NCBI RefSeq assembly: GCF_003943415.1
Contig: NZ_RJPK01000001.1
Coordinates: forward strand, 62,001-126,000
DNA length: 64,000 nt
From: Streptococcus oralis
GTDB taxonomy: Bacteria > Bacillota > Bacilli > Lactobacillales > Streptococcaceae
Reading direction: 5' to 3'
Shown: piece after piece, positions 1 to 9,363 of the stretch
How the letters are laid out: each line of letters begins with the position of its first letter
How positions within the stretch are numbered: the stretch's first letter is position 1
Position numbers and translations under genes: made by a program
The notes under the pieces: generated by a model
Databases searched by the model: none
What the model saw: the letters and a program-made list of their open reading frames with translations, nothing else
Told to the model about the DNA's origin: nothing

Positions 1-105
1 GATTGTATTGCTTTTATTATTATACCTTATCAAAAGACTACTGGCAAACTTTTTCAGTTGTCAGCCAACAGTTTTTGGATGAGATTAGAATTCTGCTAGA
101 AAAAA

Positions 106-114
106 TGATATGAT
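106..114 (+). promoter_or_regulatory. Extended -10 promoter directly before the P-type ATPase gene
   Basis: TG-A-TATGAT is an extended -10 element. Transcription is expected about 7 nt downstream, at 121-122, which coincides with the ATG at 122. No good -35 is visible. An in-frame ATG at 110 overlaps the -10 box, so it cannot be the start if this promoter is used. Confidence 0.55.
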
Positions 115-121
115 AGAATTT

Positions 122-2458
122 ATGGATAAAAATAAGATAATGGGATTAACCCAAAGAGAAGTCAAGGAAAGACAGGTTCAAGGTTTGGTCAATGACTTTA
201 CCGCTTCGGCCAGTACCAGTACTTGGCAAATCTTTAAACGAAATGTTTTTACACTTTTTAACGCTTTAAACTTTGTTATTGCTCTAGCGCTGGCCTTTGT
301 GCAGGCTTGGAGCAATCTGGTCTTCTTTGCCGTTATCTGCTTTAACGCTTTTTCTGGGATTGTGACCGAGCTGCGGGCTAAACACATGGTGGACAAGCTC
401 AATCTCATGACCAAGGAAAAAGTCAAAACCATTCGTGAGGGTCAAGAAGTTGCTCTCGATCCAGAAGAGTTGGTTCTAGGAGATGTCATTCGTTTGTCTG
501 CTGGGGAGCAGATTCCTAGTGATGCTCTAGTTCTGGAAGGCTTTGCGGAAGTCAATGAAGCCATGTTAACGGGGGAGAGTGATTTAGTACAAAAGGAAGT
601 GGATGCCTTGCTTTTATCAGGGAGTTTCCTAGCTAGTGGCGCAGTTTTGGCTCAAGTTCACCATGTCGGGGCAGAAAACTATGCTGCCAAACTCATGCTG
701 GAAGCTAAGACAGTGAAACCAATCAACTCCCGTATCATGAAATCGCTGGACAAGTTAGCGGGTTTTACTGGGAAGATTATCATTCCCTTTGGTCTAGCTC
801 TCCTGCTAGAAGCCTTGATTTTAAAAGGTTTGCCCCTTAAGTCATCCGTTGTAAATTCGTCAACAGCCCTTTTGGGGATGTTGCCCAAAGGAATCGCCCT
901 TTTGACCATTACTTCGCTCTTGACTGCGGTGATCAAGCTGGGCTTGAAAAAGGTCTTGGTGCAGGAGATGTACTCTGTCGAAACCCTGGCCCGTGTGGAT
1001 ATTCTCTGTCTGGACAAGACGGGGACCATCACCCAAGGAAAGATGCAAGTGGAGGCTGTTCTTCCACTGACGGAAACTTATGGTGACGAGGCTATTGCCA
1101 GTATTTTGACCAGCTATATTGCCCATAGTGAGGATAAAAATCCAACAGCTCAAGCCATTCGCCAGCGTTTCAAAGGACAGGTAGCCTATCCCATGCTTTC
1201 GAATCTTCCTTTCTCTAGCGACCGCAAGTGGGGGGCTATGGAATTGGAAGGTCTAGGGACAGTTTTCTTAGGGGCGCCTGAGATGTTGTTGGACTCTGAA
1301 GTCCCTGAAGCCAGAGAGGCCTTGGAGAGAGGATCAAGAGTCTTGGTCTTGGCACTCAGTCAGGAAAAACTAGATCATCACAAACCACAGAAACCATCTG
1401 ATATTCAGGCCCTGGCCTTGCTGGAGATTTTGGACCCCATTCGAGAAGGAGCAGCTGAGACGCTGGACTATCTCCGTTCTCAGGAAGTGGGACTCAAGAT
1501 TATCTCTGGTGACAATCCCGTTACAGTGTCCAGTATTGCCCAGAAAGCTGGTTTTGCCGACTATCACAGCTATGTAGATTGTTCGAAAATCACGGATGAG
1601 GAATTGATTGCCATAGCTGAGGAAACAGCAATTTTTGGTCGTGTTTCCCCTCATCAAAAGAAACTCATCATCCAAACGCTGAAAAAAGCAGGGCATACAA
1701 CAGCTATGACAGGGGACGGAGTCAATGATATTCTGGCTCTTCGTGAGGCGGATTGTTCTATCGTGATGGCTGAGGGAGATCCTGCGACTCGTCAGATTGC
1801 CAATCTAGTTCTTTTGAACTCAGACTTCAATGATGTTCCAGAGATTCTCTTTGAAGGTCGTCGCGTGGTCAATAACATCGCCCATATCGCACCGATTTTC
1901 TTGATCAAGACGATTTATTCCTTTTTGCTCGCGGTGATTTGTATTGCTAGTGTTCTTCTGGGACGGTCTGAGTGGATTTTGATTTTCCCCTTCATTCCAA
2001 TCCAGATTACCATGATTGACCAGTTCGTGGAAGGTTTCCCACCATTCGTTCTGACTTTTGAGCGAAATATCAAACCTGTTGAGCCAAATTTCCTCAGAAG
2101 ATCCATGCTTCGCGCCCTACCAAGTGCACTCATGATCATATTTAGTGTCCTTTTTGTGAAAATATTTGGAGCGAGTCAAGGTTGGTCTGAGATAGAAATC
2201 TCAACCCTACTCTATTATCTCTTAGGCTCTATCGGATTCTTATCTGTATTTAGAGCCTGCATGCCATTTACCCTCTGGCGTCTTCTCTTGGTTGTTTGGT
2301 CTGTAGGAGGCTTCCTGGTCACAGCTCTCTTCCCAAGAATCCAGAAACTGCTTGAAATTTCGACCTTGACAGGACAAACATTCCCTGTTTATCTTGTCAT
2401 GATGGCTGTCTTTACTGTGGTATTTATCTTAACCAGTCGTTATCAAGCTAGAAAATAA
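122..2458 (+). CDS. Cation-transporting P-type ATPase (E1-E2, HAD-IC)
   Basis: Membrane ion pump of about 778 residues. The actuator-domain TGES motif is near residue 150, the phosphorylation motif DKTGT has its Asp at about 298, and the hinge motif GDGVND is near 530. Hydrophobic segments lie near the N-terminus, before the P-domain (with GMLPKG in the ion-binding helix) and in a C-terminal cluster. There is no N-terminal heavy-metal CxxC domain. GMLPKG is unlike the CPC of copper pumps and the PEGLP of Ca2+ pumps, so the ion cannot be assigned. Start: ATG 122 lies 8 nt after the -10 box, so the message may be leaderless; ATG 140 is an alternative. The gene ends in its own terminator and is monocistronic. 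Confidence 0.88.
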   Translation: MDKNKIMGLTQREVKERQVQGLVNDFTASASTSTWQIFKRNVFTLFNALNFVIALALAFVQAWSNLVFFAVICFNAFSGIVTELRAKHMVDKLNLMTKEKVKTIREGQEVALDPEELVLGDVIRLSAGEQIPSDALVLEGFAEVNEAMLTGESDLVQKEVDALLLSGSFLASGAVLAQVHHVGAENYAAKLMLEAKTVKPINSRIMKSLDKLAGFTGKIIIPFGLALLLEALILKGLPLKSSVVNSSTALLGMLPKGIALLTITSLLTAVIKLGLKKVLVQEMYSVETLARVDILCLDKTGTITQGKMQVEAVLPLTETYGDEAIASILTSYIAHSEDKNPTAQAIRQRFKGQVAYPMLSNLPFSSDRKWGAMELEGLGTVFLGAPEMLLDSEVPEAREALERGSRVLVLALSQEKLDHHKPQKPSDIQALALLEILDPIREGAAETLDYLRSQEVGLKIISGDNPVTVSSIAQKAGFADYHSYVDCSKITDEELIAIAEETAIFGRVSPHQKKLIIQTLKKAGHTTAMTGDGVNDILALREADCSIVMAEGDPATRQIANLVLLNSDFNDVPEILFEGRRVVNNIAHIAPIFLIKTIYSFLLAVICIASVLLGRSEWILIFPFIPIQITMIDQFVEGFPPFVLTFERNIKPVEPNFLRRSMLRALPSALMIIFSVLFVKIFGASQGWSEIEISTLLYYLLGSIGFLSVFRACMPFTLWRLLLVVWSVGGFLVTALFPRIQKLLEISTLTGQTFPVYLVMMAVFTVVFILTSRYQARK

Positions 2459-2463
2459 AGAAA

Positions 2464-2492
2464 GGCTGCAATCTGTGGATTGCGGTCTTTTT
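2464..2492 (+). terminator. Rho-independent terminator after the P-type ATPase gene
   Basis: A 10-bp stem with G-U pairs (GGCTGCAATC / GATTGCGGTC), loop TGTG, followed by five T. Confidence 0.85.
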
Positions 2493-2517
2493 AGGTGCAA
2501 GATTGCTAGCTGAAATA

Positions 2518-2526
2518 TGGTATAAT
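2518..2526 (+). promoter_or_regulatory. Extended -10 promoter of the trmK operon
   Basis: TG-G-TATAAT, 33 nt before the trmK start. No convincing -35 element at 17-nt spacing. Confidence 0.6.
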
Positions 2527-2559
2527 AAGAGGTAACAGAGTTTTGGAAAGTGAGAGAAG

Positions 2560-3237
2560 ATGATTTCAAAGAGATTAGAATTAGTGGCGTCCTTTGTGCC
2601 CCAAGGTGCTGTGTTACTTGATGTGGGAAGTGACCATGCTTATCTGCCCATCGAGTTAGTTGAGAGAGGCCAAATCAAAAGCGCCATTGCAGGGGAAGTG
2701 GTGGAAGGTCCTTACCAGTCTGCGGTTAAAAATGTTGAGGCTCACGGTCTAAAGGAGAAAATCCAAGTCCGTTTAGCCAATGGCTTAGCGGCATTTGAAG
2801 AGGCTGACCAAGTCTCGGTTATCACCATTGCTGGTATGGGTGGCCGTTTAATTGCTACCATATTGCAAGAAGGTTTGGAAAAGCTAGTTAATGTAGAGCG
2901 TTTAATCCTCCAGCCCAATAATCGTGAAGACGACTTGCGCATTTGGTTGCAAGCCAATGGTTTTCAAATTGTGGATGAAAGCATTCTAGAAGAAGCTGGT
3001 AAGTTTTATGAGATTTTGGTGGTGGAAGTGGGACAAATGAAGCTATCAGCCAGTGATGTCCGCTTTGGTCCCTTCTTGTCCAAAGAAGTCAGCCCAGTCT
3101 TTATCAAAAAATGGCACAAAGAAGCAGCTAAGCTAGAATTTGCCCTTAACCAAATTCCAGAAAAAAATCTGGGGGAACGTCAAGTTCTAGTAGATAAAAT
3201 TCAAGCCATCAAGGAGGTGCTCCATGCTAGCAAGTGA
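2560..3237 (+). CDS. trmK: tRNA (adenine(22)-N1)-methyltransferase TrmK
   Basis: Class I SAM-dependent methyltransferase of 225 aa that makes m1A22 in bacterial tRNAs. The SAM-binding loop [12 protein letters not shown] is at residues 19-30 and the catalytic-loop region (AGMGGRL, LQPNN) follows; both are characteristic of the TrmK/YqfN family. The C-terminal part is helical. A GTGAGAGAAG purine stretch serves as ribosome binding site. The gene overlaps the following nif3-like gene by 14 bp, the usual Firmicute arrangement (yqfN-yqfO), so the two are cotranscribed. Confidence 0.92.
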   Translation: MISKRLELVASFVPQGAVLLDVGSDHAYLPIELVERGQIKSAIAGEVVEGPYQSAVKNVEAHGLKEKIQVRLANGLAAFEEADQVSVITIAGMGGRLIATILQEGLEKLVNVERLILQPNNREDDLRIWLQANGFQIVDESILEEAGKFYEILVVEVGQMKLSASDVRFGPFLSKEVSPVFIKKWHKEAAKLEFALNQIPEKNLGERQVLVDKIQAIKEVLHASK

Positions 3238-4021
3238 AGTAATTAACGCATATGAAGCCTTTTGCCCTCAGGAATTCTCAATGGAGGGTGACAGTCGTGG
3301 CCTGCAAATCGGTACTTTAGACAAGGATATCCAAAGGGTCATGGTTGCCCTTGATATTCGTGAAGACACGGTGGCAGAGGCTATTGAAAAGGGTGTGGAT
3401 TTGATTATCGTTAAGCACGCGCCTATCTTTCGTCCCATCAAGGACTTGGTAGCCAGCCGTCCGCAAAATCAGATTTACATCGACCTTATCAAGCATGACA
3501 TTGCCGTTTATGTCAGTCATACTAATATCGACATTGTAGAGAATGGTCTCAATGACTGGTTCTGCCAGATGCTAGGCATTGAGGAGACGACTTATCTACA
3601 GGAGACAGGCCCAGAACGTGGGATTGGTCGTATTGGGAATATTCAGCCTCAGACATTTGGGGAATTTGCCCAGCATGTCAAGCAAGTCTTTGGTCTAGAT
3701 AGCCTTCGAATGGTGCATTATCAAGAGAGTGATTTGCTGAAAGAAATTTCAAGAGTAGCCATCTGTGGTGGTAGTGGTCAGTCTTTCTATCCTGATGCTT
3801 TGGCAAAGGGGGCAGATGTCTATATTACTGGTGACATCTACTACCACACAGCTCAGGATATGTTGTCTGATGGTCTGATGGCATTGGATCCAGGACATTA
3901 TATCGAAGTGCTTTTTGTGGAAAAAATCGCTGACCTCCTTAATCAATGGAAGGCAGAATGTGGCTGGACAATTGATATCTTGCCTAGTCAGGCATCGACC
4001 AATCCTTTCCACCATATCTAG
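3224..4021 (+). CDS. Nif3-like dinuclear metal centre protein (DUF34)
   Basis: A 265-aa member of the NIF3/DUF34 family, whose members form hexameric toroids with a two-metal site. The exact role is unsettled; some members have been linked to folate metabolism. Expected metal ligands are visible: His in KHAPIFRP, His and Asp in SHTNID, and the C-terminal [10 protein letters not shown]. It is the short form, without the inserted PII-like domain of B. subtilis YqfO. The start overlaps trmK by 14 bp, with AAGGAGGTG as an excellent ribosome binding site inside trmK. Confidence 0.9.
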   Translation: MLASEVINAYEAFCPQEFSMEGDSRGLQIGTLDKDIQRVMVALDIREDTVAEAIEKGVDLIIVKHAPIFRPIKDLVASRPQNQIYIDLIKHDIAVYVSHTNIDIVENGLNDWFCQMLGIEETTYLQETGPERGIGRIGNIQPQTFGEFAQHVKQVFGLDSLRMVHYQESDLLKEISRVAICGGSGQSFYPDALAKGADVYITGDIYYHTAQDMLSDGLMALDPGHYIEVLFVEKIADLLNQWKAECGWTIDILPSQASTNPFHHI

Positions 4022-4037
4022 TTAGAAGGTGAAGACA

Positions 4038-5141
4038 ATGAAAAAAGTTGCCATTATTGGAGCAGGGATTGTAGGGGCAGCAACTGCCTACTACCTCTCG
4101 AAAGAAAGTGACCTAGAGGTAACCGTTTTTGACCATGGACAGGGTCAAGCAACCAGGGCAGCAGCGGGGATTATCAGTCCTTGGTTTTCAAAACGCCGCA
4201 ATAAAGCATGGTACAAGATGGCACGCTTGGGGGCTGACTTTTATGTGGATTTGTTGGCTGATTTAGAAAAGTCAGGGGAAAAAATCGATTTTTACCAGCG
4301 TTCGGGAGTTTTTCTCTTGAAAAAGGATGAATCCAAGTTGGAAGAACTCTATGAACTAGCCCTCCAGCGTAGGGAAGAATCTCCCTTGATAGGCCGGTTA
4401 GCCATTCTAGACCAAGCGTCTGCAAATGAATTATTCCCTGGTTTGCAGGGATTTGACCACCTGCTCTATGCTTCTGGTGGTGCAAGAGTAGATGGCCAGC
4501 TCTTAGTGACTCGTTTGCTAGAAGCCAGTCAAGTCAAACTGGTCAAAGAAAAAGTGAATCTGACACCTTTATCATCAGGTTACCAGATTGGTGAAGAAGT
4601 GTTTGATCAGGTTATTTTGGCAACGGGAGCTTGGTTGGGAGACATTTTGGAGCCTTTAGGATATGAGGTAGATGTTCGTCCCCAAAAAGGACAGCTCCGA
4701 GATTATCAGCTTGCCCAAGACATGGAATCCTACCCTGTTGTCATGCCGGAAGGAGAGTGGGATTTGATCCCTTTTGCAGGTGGGAAATTGTCCTTAGGCG
4801 CTACTCATGAAAATGACATGGGATTTGACTTGACAGTGGATGAAAGCTTGCTCCAACAAATGGAGGAAGCCGCCTTGCCTCACTACCCAGCCTTGGCAGA
4901 AGCAAAATCATCAGGTGAGCGTGTAGGAATCCGCGCCTATACCAGTGATTTCTCCCCGTTTTTTGGGCAAGTGCCAGGCTTAGCAGATGTCTATGCAGCC
5001 AGTGGACTAGGTTCATCAGGCCTCACAACGGGTCCTATCATCGGTTACCATCTAGCCCAGCTGGTCCAAGACAAGGAGTTGACCTTGGATCCAGTAAACT
5101 ATCCAATTGCAAACTATGTCAAACGAGTAAAAAGTGAATAA
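4038..5141 (+). CDS. FAD-dependent oxidoreductase (glycine / D-amino-acid oxidase-like, DAO family)
   Basis: A 367-aa flavoenzyme of the DAO superfamily. The Rossmann dinucleotide motif GAGIVGAATA starts around residue 8, followed by RAAAGIISPW for FAD contacts. The C-terminal GLGSSGLTTGP is the second FAD-binding segment typical of glycine oxidase and DadA-like enzymes. The substrate is unknown. Start: GTG at 4029 is in frame, but AGAAGG at 4023-4028 is spaced correctly for ATG 4038. Likely third gene of the trmK operon. Confidence 0.85.
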   Translation: MKKVAIIGAGIVGAATAYYLSKESDLEVTVFDHGQGQATRAAAGIISPWFSKRRNKAWYKMARLGADFYVDLLADLEKSGEKIDFYQRSGVFLLKKDESKLEELYELALQRREESPLIGRLAILDQASANELFPGLQGFDHLLYASGGARVDGQLLVTRLLEASQVKLVKEKVNLTPLSSGYQIGEEVFDQVILATGAWLGDILEPLGYEVDVRPQKGQLRDYQLAQDMESYPVVMPEGEWDLIPFAGGKLSLGATHENDMGFDLTVDESLLQQMEEAALPHYPALAEAKSSGERVGIRAYTSDFSPFFGQVPGLADVYAASGLGSSGLTTGPIIGYHLAQLVQDKELTLDPVNYPIANYVKRVKSE

Positions 5142-5180
5142 AATTTTACTGAAATTTTATCAGGTAGTTTAGGATGGCAA

Positions 5181-5209
5181 ATGACATTCCCTATCAAAAA
5201 TGATAAAAT
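5181..5209 (+). promoter_or_regulatory. galE promoter
   Basis: A -35 box ATGACA (5181-5186), a 17-nt spacer and an extended -10 TG-A-TAAAAT (5204-5209), 34 nt before galE. An AT-rich inverted repeat just upstream (about 5144-5163) might weakly terminate the preceding operon, but no U-tract follows. Confidence 0.6.
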
Positions 5210-5242
5210 AAGAAAAAATAATCCGAGAATCGAGGAAAAAAG

Positions 5243-6262
5243 ATGCAAGAAAAGATTTTGGTAACTGGTGGAGCTGGTTTTATCGGAACCCACACTGTGA
5301 TTGAGTTGATCCAAGCAGGTCATCAAGTTGTTGTGGTGGATAATCTTGTCAACAGCAACCGTAAAAGTATAGAAGTTGTTGAAAGAATCACAGGAGTTGA
5401 GGTGCCTTTCTATGAGGCAGATATCCGTGATACAGATACCCTCAGAGATATTTTCAAGCAGGAAGAGCCGACTGGTGTTATTCACTTTGCTGGTTTGAAG
5501 GCTGTTGGTGAATCAACACGTATCCCTCTTGCCTACTATGACAACAATATCGCTGGTACAGTAAGCCTCTTGAAAGCTATGGAAGAAAACAACTGTAAGA
5601 ATATCATCTTCAGTTCTTCTGCGACAGTTTACGGTGATCCCCATACTGTACCAATTCTAGAAGATTTCCCACTTTCAGTGACCAATCCATACGGTCGTAC
5701 CAAACTCATGCTAGAGGAAATTTTGACCGATATCTACAAAGCAGACTCAGAATGGAATGTGGTCTTGCTTCGTTACTTTAATCCAATCGGAGCGCATGAA
5801 AGTGGAGACTTGGGAGAAAATCCTAACGGCATTCCAAACAATCTCTTGCCTTATGTTTCACAGGTAGCAGTGGGCAAACTAGAACAAGTACAAGTTTTTG
5901 GAGATGATTACGATACAGAAGATGGAACCGGGGTTCGTGACTATATCCACGTTGTAGACCTAGCCAAAGGTCACGTTGCAGCTTTGAAAAAACTCCAAAA
6001 AGGTTCAGGCCTTAATGTTTATAACCTTGGAACTGGTAAAGGTTACTCAGTTCTTGAAATTATCCAAAACATGGAAAAAGCAGTGGGACGCCCAATTCCT
6101 TACCGCATCGTAGAACGCCGCCCAGGTGATATCGCTGCCTGCTACTCAGACCCAGCAAAAGCTAAAGCAGAACTCGGTTGGGAAGCGGAACTCGACATCA
6201 CCCAAATGTGTGAAGACGCCTGGCGTTGGCAAAGCAAGCATCCAAATGGATTTGAAGACTAA
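5243..6262 (+). CDS. galE: UDP-glucose 4-epimerase GalE
   Basis: Interconverts UDP-glucose and UDP-galactose (Leloir pathway, supply of Gal for glycans). 339 aa, normal length. NAD-binding GGAGFIG is at residues 8-14; the catalytic Ser/Thr region FSSSATVYG and the YGRTK Tyr/Lys pair (around residue 150) are intact; the C-terminal ERRPGDIA segment is typical of epimerases. GAGGAAAAAAG provides the ribosome binding site. The next gene, a glycosyltransferase, starts 2 nt after the stop, which suggests that GalE supplies the nucleotide sugar for it. Confidence 0.95.
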   Translation: MQEKILVTGGAGFIGTHTVIELIQAGHQVVVVDNLVNSNRKSIEVVERITGVEVPFYEADIRDTDTLRDIFKQEEPTGVIHFAGLKAVGESTRIPLAYYDNNIAGTVSLLKAMEENNCKNIIFSSSATVYGDPHTVPILEDFPLSVTNPYGRTKLMLEEILTDIYKADSEWNVVLLRYFNPIGAHESGDLGENPNGIPNNLLPYVSQVAVGKLEQVQVFGDDYDTEDGTGVRDYIHVVDLAKGHVAALKKLQKGSGLNVYNLGTGKGYSVLEIIQNMEKAVGRPIPYRIVERRPGDIAACYSDPAKAKAELGWEAELDITQMCEDAWRWQSKHPNGFED

Positions 6263-6263
6263 G

Positions 6264-7229
6264 ATGATGATTTCAATCATTGTCCCTTGTTTAAACGAAG
6301 AGGAAGTACTTCCTCTTTTTTATCAGTCTGTTGAAGCACTGCTTCCAGAATTAGGAGCAGAGATCGAGTATGTCTTTGTGGATGATGGTTCAAGCGATGG
6401 CACTTTGGAGCTTTTGAAGGCCTATCGGGTACAAAATCCTGCGGTACATTATATCTCTTTCTCGAGAAATTTTGGGAAAGAAGCGGCTCTGTATGCAGGC
6501 TTGCAGCATGCGACTGGAGACCTAGTGGTAGTGATGGATGCAGACCTCCAGGATCCTCCTAGTATGTTGCTTGAAATGAAAGCCTTACTAGACCAGAATG
6601 CAGATTTAGACTGTATTGGGACACGGAGAACCAGTCGGGAGGGAGAACCCTTCCTTCGTAGCTTCTGTGCCGATCTCTTTTACCGCCTCATGCAAAAAAT
6701 CAGCCCCGTAGCTCTGCCCTCGGGTGTCCGTGATTTTCGGATGATGAGAAGATCTGTGGTGGATGCTATTTTAGCCTTGACCGAGTCCAATCGTTTTTCT
6801 AAGGGCCTATTTGCTTGGGTGGGCTTTAAAACGCACTATCTCGACTATCCAAATGTCGAAAGACAGGCTGGCAAGACCAGTTGGAGTTTTAGGCAGCTCT
6901 TTTTCTACTCGATTGAAGGGATTCTCAACTTTTCAGATTTTCCCTTGAGTATAGCCTTTGTAGCGGGACTTCTATCTTGTTTTATTTCTTTTATGATGAC
7001 TGTTTTTGTGGTGTTTCGGACCCTTATTTTGGGGAATCCGACATCTGGCTGGACCTCTCTGATGGCTGTTATTCTCTTTCTCGGAGGGATTCAACTCCTG
7101 ACGATTGGGATTCTCGGTAAGTATATCAGCAAGATTTATCTAGAGACCAAAAAAAGACCACTCTATCTCGTCAAAGAAAAAAGTGATCTTTCTATTTTCG
7201 AAGGGAAAAATAACCAGAAAAGACTATAA
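6264..7229 (+). CDS. Family 2 glycosyltransferase, polyprenyl-phosphate sugar type (GtrB/CsbB-like)
   Basis: About 321 aa. A GT-A catalytic domain with DDGSSDGT and the metal-binding DADLQDPP, followed by two C-terminal transmembrane helices and the tail GKYISKIYLETKKRP. This layout is that of DPM1/GtrB/CsbB enzymes that load a hexose onto undecaprenyl phosphate on the cytoplasmic face. Tight coupling to galE makes galactose or glucose the likely sugar (inference). No flippase or GtrC/YfhO-type partner is adjacent. Start: ATG 6264 or 6267 directly after the galE stop; the longer in-frame opening inside galE from 6126 is not convincing. Confidence 0.86.
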   Translation: MMISIIVPCLNEEEVLPLFYQSVEALLPELGAEIEYVFVDDGSSDGTLELLKAYRVQNPAVHYISFSRNFGKEAALYAGLQHATGDLVVVMDADLQDPPSMLLEMKALLDQNADLDCIGTRRTSREGEPFLRSFCADLFYRLMQKISPVALPSGVRDFRMMRRSVVDAILALTESNRFSKGLFAWVGFKTHYLDYPNVERQAGKTSWSFRQLFFYSIEGILNFSDFPLSIAFVAGLLSCFISFMMTVFVVFRTLILGNPTSGWTSLMAVILFLGGIQLLTIGILGKYISKIYLETKKRPLYLVKEKSDLSIFEGKNNQKRL

Positions 7230-7311
7230 TTTTACCTAGAAATATGCTAAACTAGTAGATGAAGGGATTAAAGCGATAAAAAGAATCTACAGTATCAATT
7301 TCCCTTTTAAA

Positions 7312-7515
7312 CTATGACGGATCTTTGAGAAGTGCACGTGTAGGACAATTTTTGATGGCCTCCAGAACATCGCTGGTCTCAGCGATTTCTCTTTGCAATT
7401 CAACTGGATCATCGTAAAATCGAACGATTCCATTATCATGGTAATCAAAGAGTTCAGAATAGGTCTGGCAAAGCCCGCAGGCGATGCACCGTTCGGGTAT
7501 AAGTGTGACTTTCAT
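7312..7515 (-). CDS. Small [4Fe-4S] ferredoxin
   Basis: A 67-aa electron carrier. CIACGLC near residue 10 and a C-terminal NCP supply four cysteines for one [4Fe-4S] cluster. It reads convergently to the glycosyltransferase and divergently from the LysM gene. Start: ATG at 7515 gives MKVTLIPERC; the longer frame to 7581 adds an unrelated hydrophobic leader overlapping the neighbour. A TACAAT -10 (7527-7522 on the minus strand) ends 6 nt before the ATG and no ribosome binding site is visible, so the message is probably leaderless. The ferredoxin-NADP reductase at 14639-15607 is a possible partner. Confidence 0.85.
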   Translation of the reverse strand: MKVTLIPERCIACGLCQTYSELFDYHDNGIVRFYDDPVELQREIAETSDVLEAIKNCPTRALLKDPS

Positions 7516-7560
7516 ATTTATATTGTAATAAGAAAATGCAAAAAAAACAAGGAGTAAGGT

Positions 7561-8055
7561 ATGGAAAAAGAACCGTGGCAAGAAGATATTTATGACAACA
7601 GAGAAGAAGAAACAAGATTAGAGCGTCGTCACCGTAAACAAAAAGGAAAAGGTGTTGTTGCCAATCGTGTCTTGACCATTCTAGCTAGCCTCTTCTTTGT
7701 AATCGTTGTAGCGATGGTTGTCGTATTGATTTACCTTTCTACTGGAGGAAGTAACCGCACGGCAGCTTTGAAGGATTTTTATGATTCTTCAGCTCCATCG
7801 TCAACCTCTAAAGTGGAAGAGTCTTCTTCCTCTACTAGTAAAGCTCAAGAAACGAAAGAATCAACATCTTCAGAGAGCAGTTCAGAAGAACACACAGAGG
7901 GTGAAGGAACGCTTACTGTGCAACCTGGAGAAGGAGAAGCAGCTCTCGCTCAGCGTGCAGGGATTTCCATTGCCCAGCTAGAAGCTCTGAATCCTTCTCA
8001 TATGTCATCAGGAACCTGGTTTGCCAACCCAGGTGATGTCATCAAGACTAGATAG
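7561..8055 (+). CDS. LysM-containing membrane protein (SAG1386/EF1546 surface-associated family)
   Basis: 164 aa. A charged cytoplasmic N-terminus of about 35 residues (Arg/Lys-rich), one transmembrane helix at about 38-62, a Ser/Thr/Glu-rich extracellular linker, and a C-terminal LysM-like domain (LTVQPGEGEAAL ... GISIAQLEALNP ... NPGDVIK). LysM domains bind peptidoglycan glycan, so this is probably a wall-contacting bitopic protein of unknown role. AGGAG sits before ATG 7561; cmk follows 9 nt after the stop and is probably cotranscribed. Confidence 0.82.
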   Translation: MEKEPWQEDIYDNREEETRLERRHRKQKGKGVVANRVLTILASLFFVIVVAMVVVLIYLSTGGSNRTAALKDFYDSSAPSSTSKVEESSSSTSKAQETKESTSSESSSEEHTEGEGTLTVQPGEGEAALAQRAGISIAQLEALNPSHMSSGTWFANPGDVIKTR

Positions 8056-8064
8056 GAGTCGGAA

Positions 8065-8739
8065 ATGAAGACAATTCAAATTGCTATTGATGGTCCTGCT
8101 TCCAGTGGTAAGAGTACGGTCGCAAAGATTGTCGCTAAGGATTTTGGTTACACTTATCTCGATACAGGCGCTATGTACCGTGCTGCGACTTATATAGCGC
8201 TCAAGCACCAGTTGGATGCAGGAAATGTAGACCAACTTCTTGAGCTTCTTAACCAACACCCTATTAGTTTTGGTCGTTCAGAAACAGGTGAGCAACTTGT
8301 TTTTGTAGGGGATGTTGATATTACTCATCCGATTCGTGAAAATGAAGTGACCAACAAGGTTTCAAGCATTGCTGCCATTCCTGAAGTACGTGAGAAACTG
8401 GTTTCTCTCCAGCAAGAGATTGCTCAGCAAGGTGGTATCGTCATGGATGGGCGTGATATCGGGACAGTTGTTTTACCACAAGCTGAACTCAAGATTTTTC
8501 TAGTGGCTTCTGTTGATGAAAGAGCAGAGCGTCGTTACAAGGAAAATATTGCTAAAGGGATTGAAACAGACCTTGAAACGCTGAAAGAAGAGATTGCTGC
8601 GCGTGACTACAAGGATAGTCACCGTGAAACCTCACCTCTCAAACAGGCTGAGGATGCAGTTTACCTTGACACAACTGGATTAAGTATCCAAGAAGTGGTC
8701 GAAAAAATTAAATCAGAAGCAAAAAAACGCATGTCCTAG
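8065..8739 (+). CDS. cmk: Cytidylate kinase
   Basis: Phosphorylates CMP and dCMP with ATP (pyrimidine salvage and DNA precursor supply). 224 aa. P-loop GPASSGKST at residues 10-18, DTGAMYRA, and the DGRDIGT CMP-binding motif are all present. AGGAG precedes ATG by 8 nt. Ends in a strong terminator. Confidence 0.96.
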   Translation: MKTIQIAIDGPASSGKSTVAKIVAKDFGYTYLDTGAMYRAATYIALKHQLDAGNVDQLLELLNQHPISFGRSETGEQLVFVGDVDITHPIRENEVTNKVSSIAAIPEVREKLVSLQQEIAQQGGIVMDGRDIGTVVLPQAELKIFLVASVDERAERRYKENIAKGIETDLETLKEEIAARDYKDSHRETSPLKQAEDAVYLDTTGLSIQEVVEKIKSEAKKRMS

Positions 8740-8747
8740 TGGCAGGT

Positions 8748-8777
8748 GAAGCAGGCTAAGGCTAGCCTGCTTCTTTT
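8748..8777 (+). terminator. Rho-independent terminator after cmk
   Basis: Perfect 11-bp stem GAAGCAGGCTA / TAGCCTGCTTC, loop AGGC, then TTTT. Confidence 0.92.
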
Positions 8778-8820
8778 CTCTCTTTGGGAGCATTTGAAAA
8801 CAGTCTTTTTGGGAGATTTT

Positions 8821-8829
8821 TGATAAAAT
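8821..8829 (+). promoter_or_regulatory. Extended -10 promoter of the folA-clpX operon
   Basis: TG-A-TAAAAT ends 27 nt before folA; no clear -35 at 17 nt. Confidence 0.55.
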
Positions 8830-8856
8830 AGTAGTATCAATGAAAAGGATGGAAGC

Positions 8857-9363
8857 ATGACAAAGAAAATCGTAGCCATTTGGGCCCAAGATGAAAAAGG
8901 TGTGATTGGTAAAGAAGACCGTCTTCCTTGGCATTTGCCAGCAGAATTACAACATTTTAAGGAAACAACTTTGAACCACGCCATCTTGATGGGACGAGTG
9001 ACTTTTGATGGAATGGGGCGTCGTCTGCTTCCCAAACGCCAAACCTTGATTTTGACACGAAACAGTGACGAAGTCGTGGACGGTGCGCTAGTGTTTCAAG
9101 ATGTGGAGTCTGTTTTAGCGTGGTATCAGAGTCAGGAAAAAAATCTCTATATCATTGGTGGAAAACAGATTTTTCAGGCTTTTGAGCCCTATTTAGATGA
9201 AATCATCGTGACGCAGATTCATACTCAGGTAGAGGGAGATACCTATTTCCCTGAGGAGTTTGACTTGTCTCGTTTTGAGACAGTCGCAAGCAAATCTTAT
9301 ACCCGAGATGAGAAAAACGACTATGATTTTACCATCGAATACCGAGATAGAAAGGAAGTCTAA
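8857..9363 (+). CDS. folA: Dihydrofolate reductase
   Basis: Reduces dihydrofolate to tetrahydrofolate with NADPH; target of trimethoprim. 168 aa. Substrate and cofactor motifs are visible ([16 protein letters not shown], the Glu-30 region, [15 protein letters not shown]). Residue 100 is Ile, the pneumococcal wild-type residue; the I100L change that confers trimethoprim resistance is absent. GGATGGAAG precedes the ATG. The stop overlaps the start of the next small gene (TAATG). Confidence 0.96.
   Translation: MTKKIVAIWAQDEKGVIGKEDRLPWHLPAELQHFKETTLNHAILMGRVTFDGMGRRLLPKRQTLILTRNSDEVVDGALVFQDVESVLAWYQSQEKNLYIIGGKQIFQAFEPYLDEIIVTQIHTQVEGDTYFPEEFDLSRFETVASKSYTRDEKNDYDFTIEYRDRKEV

Noticed and set aside
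5114..5485. 123-codon minus-strand frame over the galE promoter and 5' end
   Set aside because: Covers the galE promoter and a conserved NAD-binding domain on the other strand; no family seen.
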